A stretch of 9,734 nucleotides of DNA, taken from the NCBI GenBank assembly GCA_030840615.1, contig JAVEEE010000072.1, positions 1-9,734 of the forward strand. Reading direction: 5' to 3'. Positions 5,153 to 9,734 of this stretch are shown here, piece by piece (position 1 is the first letter of the stretch; each line of letters starts with the position of its first letter). A program made the position numbers and the translations under genes. A model generated the notes under the pieces. That model had not been told where the DNA came from, did not search any database, and worked only from the letters and a program-made list of their open reading frames with translations. Source of the stretch: Frankiaceae bacterium (GTDB lineage Bacteria; Actinomycetota; Actinomycetes; JAFAQI01).

Positions 5153-7768
5153 TCAGAGGTCCCGAAGCTCGCGGATGTGACCCTGCCCCGCCCACCGGCC
5201 GACGAGGGCGACGACGCTGCCTGCGGTGGCCGACACCAGCACTGCCAGCAGCGCCAGGTAGAGCCAAGGCACGATCGCGCGGTCCGGCGGCGGATCGAAG
5301 ATCCCGGTCATCACCTTGACGAGCATCGCAGCCATCGCCGCGCCGATCACGCCACCGCCCAGCAGGCCGCCCGCCAGCACGACTCTCGCTTCCGCTCCCA
5401 CGAACCGCCGGCGCTGTCGCGCCGAGGCGCCGAGTGCGGCAAGAATGACCAGCGCACGGCGCCGTTCGAGCACGCCGACGAGCAACGCAAGACCCAGCGC
5501 GGCGACAGCGAGGACAACTCCGAAGCCCAGCTCCAGACGCGACAGGCCGCCGAGGTCGACGGCCGCGAGACCGGACGCAGTGGCGATCGATGCGCGCGCA
5601 TGAACGACGTCCTCGACGCGCGCGGCTGCGCCGACGTGACGTCGCAAGTAGGCCGCTGTCGACTCCGGCGCCGACGACGCCAGCAGCGCCGTCGGATCTC
5701 CGGCCCGGCCGGTCACCTGGCGGAGGTAGCTCGCGTTGGCCACCACGAAACTGTCCTTGGGAGCGGTCGGCCACTCGGTGACCTCGCCCAGGACGCGGAA
5801 GGTGACGGGCCGGTAGGTCAGCGCGGTCCCGGTCTGCAGCCGAAGCCTGATGTCGTCGCCGGGGTGCAGTTGGTAGTCGTGCAACGTCTCCGCGGACAGC
5901 AGGACTCCGCTCGGTGTGGCCCGGAGTGCATTGAGTGCGGCCGCGATTGTGGACCCAGGTACGAACGAGTCCTGTAGTGCCGTGGCCGGTCTGATGGTCT
6001 GCGGATCGATGCCGTACAGATCCTGCAGGTCGGTCCCGACGTACGTGAAGCGATGCTCCTGGACGGATGCTGCCTGCACGTGCGGCGCCCGGGCCGCAAG
6101 GGCCGTTACCCGGGCGGGGTCGGGCGTGCTCCCGGGTAACGCGACCGCCACGTCGGCACCTACCGTCAGCGCGACATCGAGCCGGGACTGCTCCCGGTAG
6201 GTCGCGGTGAACACGGCGGTGGAGCCGGCCACTCCAACCGCGACGGCGAGTGCAGTCGCGGCGCGCGCGACGTGGCGTCGGCGGCGACGCACGACGGCGG
6301 AGACGAGCTCGCGACCGTCCGCCCGAGGCGTCGACCTCGGCCGGCGCAGCGCGAGGTCGACGGCCCTCCACGCCAGCAGCGCCAAGCCGGGCCACGCAAG
6401 CGCCGGGGCAGCCAGCGCAGCCCAGTTGACCGACGTCACCGGCACCCCCTCGGGCACCACGACCACCTGGTAACCGCCGCGGGCGACGAGCCAGAACACG
6501 CCGCCGGCCGCGACCAGCAGGGCGACGTCCAGCCCCAGGCGCAACGGAAGCGGCAGACCTACACCCAAGGCGCTGGCACCTCTCGGCCCTCCGGGGCGGT
6601 CCGCGGCGGCTCGCGATCGCCGGGCGGTGGGCAGGAGATGTGCGACCAGGACCACGCTGGCCACGGTTACCGCGGCGACGACAAACCAGAGCCAGCTCAT
6701 GACCGTTCGGTTGAACGCCCACGATGTCGCGCCGAGGGTGACCGGCCAGGCGAGGGTGACCCCGACCGCTACGACGAGCGCCGCCTCGGCACCGGCCGTC
6801 GCAACGATGATGCGTCGCGACGCGCCGCGCAGCCGAAGCAGTCCTACCTCGCGGGCGCGGCTCTCCTTGCGCATGCCGACGACGAGGATCGTGACGGCGA
6901 TCGCTACGGCGAAAATGGGGATGCCCAGCAGCAGGAAGAGCATCTCGCCGTAGAGGGCGTCCTCACGCGCGGCTGACAGTGCTGCCCCGAGGTTGTCGCC
7001 GACCAGGGCGGACCCTGCGACCGATGACTCGAAGTGGTTGCGCCGGAAGGTCAACAGATCCGCCGCCGTGGCCGGGTTTGCCGGCAGCGACCCGCGGTCG
7101 AACCGCACGTGAATCTGCTGAATGGTCGGCGTGGTGCGGAAGGTCCGGACGAAGTCTGCCGTGGGCATGATGACGACGTTGTCCGGAGGAGCCGGCGGCC
7201 CGACCCCCGGAGGTGCCCCGACCTTCTGGAAGAACGAGTCCTCCTGCGGCATGTCCACCACGCCGCTTACCTTGACGGTGGCGACGCCATGCGAGGTGTG
7301 CACCTGGATGGGGTCGCCCGGCCCAGCAGCGAGATTCGCCGCCGTCTGTTGCAGCAGCACCGGCCCCGACTGCGTGCCCAGCAGCGGCCTGAACGTCCCC
7401 GCGAACTGCGTGGCGTAGGACGCCGACAGACCCACGACGTAGGCGCGTCCCGTCGTACGCCGGCCTCCGGTGGTGACGGAGGACAGCGACGACACGGCTG
7501 CGAACTGGACGTCAGCACGGCCACGGATGCCGGGCAGGTGCGAGACGGTGCGTTCGACGGCGGCGTGGTCTGCACCGGTGACGAGCTGAACCTGCCAGTC
7601 GACCGCGACTGATCCGGCGGCTCGGTCGGTCAGGTGCGATCGGTTCAGGCCGACGAACCCTCCGAGCGCACTCAGGAACCCGACGGCCATCGCGACCGTC
7701 AATCCCGCAGCGGCCAGCTGCAAAGGACGCCGGCGGACCAGCCCTCGCAGCCAGGAGATCGTCAACAT
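5153..7768 (-). CDS. MacB-like ABC transporter permease with two FtsX domains
   Basis: This 871-residue protein starts at ATG 7768. A first transmembrane helix (about 16-40) is followed by a large extracytoplasmic domain (about 41-270). The first FtsX core has helices at about 275-299, 323-345 and 356-379, with the cytoplasmic coupling text KESRAREVGLLRLRGASRR (301-319). Linker helices lie near 403-429 and 447-467, then a helix at 501-521, a second extracytoplasmic domain (about 525-740), and a second FtsX core (747-767, 793-818, 832-856) with ERRRALVILAALGASARQRR. This two-copy layout is common in Gram-positive FtsX-type exporters acting on lipoproteins, peptides or antibiotics by mechanotransmission rather than a classic channel. 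The start overlaps the ATPase 2 stop by 7 bases and lacks its own clear Shine-Dalgarno site, suggesting coupled translation. A Pro/Gly-rich insert (185-196) lies in the first outer domain. The substrate is unknown. Confidence 0.93.
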   Translation of the reverse strand: MLTISWLRGLVRRRPLQLAAAGLTVAMAVGFLSALGGFVGLNRSHLTDRAAGSVAVDWQVQLVTGADHAAVERTVSHLPGIRGRADVQFAAVSSLSSVTTGGRRTTGRAYVVGLSASYATQFAGTFRPLLGTQSGPVLLQQTAANLAAGPGDPIQVHTSHGVATVKVSGVVDMPQEDSFFQKVGAPPGVGPPAPPDNVVIMPTADFVRTFRTTPTIQQIHVRFDRGSLPANPATAADLLTFRRNHFESSVAGSALVGDNLGAALSAAREDALYGEMLFLLLGIPIFAVAIAVTILVVGMRKESRAREVGLLRLRGASRRIIVATAGAEAALVVAVGVTLAWPVTLGATSWAFNRTVMSWLWFVVAAVTVASVVLVAHLLPTARRSRAAADRPGGPRGASALGVGLPLPLRLGLDVALLVAAGGVFWLVARGGYQVVVVPEGVPVTSVNWAALAAPALAWPGLALLAWRAVDLALRRPRSTPRADGRELVSAVVRRRRRHVARAATALAVAVGVAGSTAVFTATYREQSRLDVALTVGADVAVALPGSTPDPARVTALAARAPHVQAASVQEHRFTYVGTDLQDLYGIDPQTIRPATALQDSFVPGSTIAAALNALRATPSGVLLSAETLHDYQLHPGDDIRLRLQTGTALTYRPVTFRVLGEVTEWPTAPKDSFVVANASYLRQVTGRAGDPTALLASSAPESTAAYLRRHVGAAARVEDVVHARASIATASGLAAVDLGGLSRLELGFGVVLAVAALGLALLVGVLERRRALVILAALGASARQRRRFVGAEARVVLAGGLLGGGVIGAAMAAMLVKVMTGIFDPPPDRAIVPWLYLALLAVLVSATAGSVVALVGRWAGQGHIRELRDL

Positions 7769-8400
7769 GGGACAACCTGGTGCAGCCGGCCTTCGTCGAG
7801 ACGCCAGGTCGTCGGAAGCGCCGCCGCGAGGCCGGCGTCATGAGTCGCGAGCACGAGTGCCCCTCGCTGAGCGGTGCAGTGCGTGCGCAAGGCGGAGAGA
7901 ACAGCGCGGGCGTGGGTCGCATCAAGCGAGCCAGTCGGTTCGTCCGCGAAGATGACCTGCGCATCAGTGGCGAGGACTCGTGCAACAGCAACGCGCTGCT
8001 GCTGACCACCGGACATCTGCCCCGGAAGGGCGTCGACAGCGTCCACGCCCAGGCTGTCGAGAGCACGTCGGGCTCGGTCGTATGCCTCGCTCGCGGGGAG
8101 TCTCGACGAGAGCCGTAGGGGCAGGACGACGTTCTCCAGACTTGTCAGCTCGGCAATCAGCGATGGCGACTGGAAGACAACGGCGACGTCACGCGGGCTG
8201 AGGCTGTGCCTGTCCACGACGCCGGCGGAAGGCGGAACGAGCCCCGCCATTGCCAACAGCAGCGTCGTCTTGCCGGACCCCGAACGACCCAGGAGCGCCA
8301 CCTGGTCGCCGGCTCGCAGCGTCAGGCTCACCTCGCGGACGACGGTCGTTGCGCGATAGCCGGCGCTCAGGTTCGTGGCGGTGAGCAGCGGGCTTGTCAT
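7762..8400 (-). CDS. ABC transporter ATPase 2 (MacB/LolD-type, canonical motifs)
   Basis: This 212-residue nucleotide-binding protein starts at ATG 8400, overlapping the stop of ATPase 1 by 4 bases (ATGA). Walker A is GRSGSGKTT (38-46), the Q loop is Gln77 in VVFQSPSL, the signature is MSGGQQQRVAVAR (129-141), Walker B is VIFADE with Glu154, the D loop is SLD (158-160) and the H loop is His187. The SGGQQQRVAVAR and ADEPTGSLD text is typical of the MacB/LolD/FtsE-like class that pairs with FtsX-domain permeases. All catalytic residues are present. The gene ends inside the permease start, so it is almost certainly an ATPase of that transporter, probably acting as a heterodimer with ATPase 1. 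Confidence 0.95.
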   Translation of the reverse strand: MTSPLLTATNLSAGYRATTVVREVSLTLRAGDQVALLGRSGSGKTTLLLAMAGLVPPSAGVVDRHSLSPRDVAVVFQSPSLIAELTSLENVVLPLRLSSRLPASEAYDRARRALDSLGVDAVDALPGQMSGGQQQRVAVARVLATDAQVIFADEPTGSLDATHARAVLSALRTHCTAQRGALVLATHDAGLAAALPTTWRLDEGRLHQVVPC

Positions 8401-9083
8401 GACGGGGCCGGCTCGTCCGTGGAGACGATGCGGCCTGCCTCGAGCTGCACGACGCGAGTGGCGTACGCCGCCACGGCGTCCGCGTGCGTCACCAGCACTG
8501 TCGCCCCGGTCGCCGGCCGCACCGCTGCGAGCAGCGCGAGTAGCTCGGTTTCCTCAGCCGAAGAGACCTCTGCCGTCGGCTCGTCGGCGAGTAGCAGTCG
8601 GGGAGTCCCGACGAGGGCCACCGCCAACCCGGCTCGGACCGTCTCGCCGCCGGACAGCTCACTCGGCCAGGCGCTGCGACGCGGCTGCAGGTTGACCGCG
8701 TCGAGAGCGGCGTCGACGTCGATGCCACATCCGCGCAACCGCGCAGCGAGGCGCACGTTGTCGCCGACCGTCAGGTGCTGGATGAGCGAGCTGGACTGTG
8801 TGAGCACGCCTATCTGGCGCCGGCGGAACCTGGCTGCGTCGCGCGCTCCCCTGTAGTTGATGACGTCTCCGTCGAGAGTTACCTCGCCGGCGTCGGGCGC
8901 GTCGAGACATGCGAGGACCATCAGCAACGTCGACTTGCCTGACCCAGACGGGCCGCGGACCGCAACCCGCTCTCCCGCCCACGCCGCCAAGCTGACGTCG
9001 CGAAGAGCCGCGACCTCGTCTCCGCCGCGGCGGAAGAACCGGTGCAGTCCTCGCGCCTCGACGACAGGCGGCGGGGTGGTCAC
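8397..9083 (-). CDS. ABC transporter ATPase 1 (MacB/LolD-type, degenerate D loop)
   Basis: This 228-residue protein starts at GTG 9083, which overlaps the lipoprotein stop by 4 bases (GTGA). Walker A is GPSGSGKST (44-52), the Q loop is Gln96 in VLTQSSSL, the signature is LSGGE (143-147) followed by TVRAGLAVAL instead of the usual QQRVAIARAL, Walker B is LLLADE with Glu168, and the H loop is His200. After ADEPT the D loop reads AEVSS, lacking the usual Asp of SALD/NLD. Catalytic residues are otherwise intact. With the canonical ATPase 2 next door, this suggests an asymmetric ATPase pair serving the one large permease. The protein is cytoplasmic and membrane-associated through the permease. Confidence 0.94.
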   Translation of the reverse strand: MTTPPPVVEARGLHRFFRRGGDEVAALRDVSLAAWAGERVAVRGPSGSGKSTLLMVLACLDAPDAGEVTLDGDVINYRGARDAARFRRRQIGVLTQSSSLIQHLTVGDNVRLAARLRGCGIDVDAALDAVNLQPRRSAWPSELSGGETVRAGLAVALVGTPRLLLADEPTAEVSSAEETELLALLAAVRPATGATVLVTHADAVAAYATRVVQLEAGRIVSTDEPAPS

Positions 9084-9718
9084 GACAGCGTCAGACTCCG
9101 CGACATCGTTCGGTAGGCGTCCACGTTGTCCGCGCCTACGACACCGAAGAGGGCCAACCGCACGACTCGGCCATGACCCCAGACGTCGTACTCCTGCACT
9201 TCGTCGCGGTACTGCCGGCCGGTCACAGGGTCGGGGGTGGTGTTCCGGCGATAGACGATGAGAACGGCAGGCCCCGCCGGTAGCGAGACCCCAGTCACGG
9301 ATCGGAGCTCGAACGCCGGCACGGTCTGTCGGAGGCGCGCGACGTCATCACGGCGGGCCGAGCCGACAGTCGGCCGTTGTGTCGCCGTCACGACGTTCAC
9401 CGCAACGCCGTTGAGCTTGTCCGTGAAGTGCACGTCAGTGCCGTGCGTCACCTCCGCCCAGCCTTCCGGGTGCACGAACCGGTAGCCACCCTTGACGTTC
9501 TTGTAGGGGACGAACGCCAGGTTGTCGGGGATGTCCCCGGGCGGGTTGCTCTCCGCCGGCACCGGTGCCTCGCTTCTGGCCGTATCACTTCCGGAGGCAG
9601 AGCTACCCGAGGTCGGCGCTGCGCTCGGGCTCGATGATCCGGATGAGGCGCAGGCAGTGAGCACGGCGAGGGCCGTCGCCAGCACTATCGAGCGTGCAAG
9701 GGCAACGTGTTCGGGCAC
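9080..9718 (-). CDS. Secreted lipoprotein, first gene of the transporter operon
   Basis: This 212-residue protein reads from GTG 9718. The N-terminus is a lipoprotein signal peptide: a short polar start, the hydrophobic core IVLATALAVL (11-20) and the lipobox LTAC with the lipidated Cys23. A Ser/Ala/Gly/Pro-rich linker follows (about 24-60), then a folded domain (about 65-212) containing YRFVHPEGWAEV, which resembles the GYRFxxPxGW opening of PsbP-like and LpqN-like actinobacterial lipoproteins. No catalytic motif is recognised. The frame stays open to the right edge and no clear Shine-Dalgarno sequence precedes the GTG, so a start beyond the window is possible, although the signal peptide fits this one well. 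As first gene of the operon it may be a substrate, an accessory outer subunit or the signal source for the kinase; these cannot be told apart here. Confidence 0.82.
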   Translation of the reverse strand: MPEHVALARSIVLATALAVLTACASSGSSSPSAAPTSGSSASGSDTARSEAPVPAESNPPGDIPDNLAFVPYKNVKGGYRFVHPEGWAEVTHGTDVHFTDKLNGVAVNVVTATQRPTVGSARRDDVARLRQTVPAFELRSVTGVSLPAGPAVLIVYRRNTTPDPVTGRQYRDEVQEYDVWGHGRVVRLALFGVVGADNVDAYRTMSRSLTLS

Positions 9719-9734
9719 ATGCTGACGGTGCCCA

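Noticed and set aside
5124..6722. Minus-strand open frame of 532 codons inside the permease gene
   Set aside because: Same strand, different frame; the Arg/Gly/Ala-rich translation has no hydrophobic or motif structure, while the permease frame has clear helices and FtsX motifs.
1..9734. CRISPR arrays, tRNA/rRNA genes, insertion sequences, phage genes
   Set aside because: Reading through by eye I saw no regularly spaced repeats, no tRNA-like cloverleaf, no transposase or integrase text, and nearly all bases are accounted for by the ten genes listed.

Overview
High-GC DNA with strong codon-position bias, several GTG starts, tight 4-8 bp gene overlaps and actinobacterial protein families (a DevS/DosT-like sensor, an Acg-like nitroreductase fold protein, a MacB-like transporter with a large multi-TM permease). 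This points to an actinobacterium. I cannot name a genus. No RNA genes, insertion sequences, CRISPR arrays or phage genes are visible. Almost the whole window is coding, and no gene-free stretch reaches 300 bases.

Left part (1-2655). On the minus strand an Acg-family flavin nitroreductase-fold gene (955-1947) overlaps by 8 bases the start of a sensor gene that runs off the left edge (962 to beyond 1). The visible part of the sensor has two GAF domains closely matching mycobacterial DevS (DosS)/DosT, including the haem-ligand histidine and the distal-pocket tyrosine at the right spacing. Divergent to this pair is a GNAT acetyltransferase (2095-2655, plus strand) that resembles the acetyltransferase domain of protein lysine acetyltransferase Pat. 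The 147-bp divergent intergenic region holds a good half-match to the DosR/DevR operator and a second GGGAC core 22 bp away. This looks like a small hypoxia/redox dormancy locus.

Right part (2691-9718). Seven minus-strand genes form one apparent operon. In transcription order they are a lipoprotein, ABC ATPase 1, ABC ATPase 2, a two-FtsX-domain permease, an OmpR-type response regulator, a sensor histidine kinase and a secreted or anchored PepSY protein. The first four overlap one another by 4-7 bases, the regulator follows the permease closely, and the kinase overlaps the regulator by 4 bases. The PepSY gene is separated by 59 bp and has its own Shine-Dalgarno sequence and an 11-bp-spaced direct repeat of the kind OmpR-type regulators bind. 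The likely logic is that the envelope-sensing kinase/regulator pair controls PepSY and perhaps the transporter, while the transporter acts on an envelope substrate (lipoprotein, peptide or drug; unknown).

The two groups converge: the GNAT gene and the PepSY gene end 35 bp apart, and no convincing terminator is visible between them.
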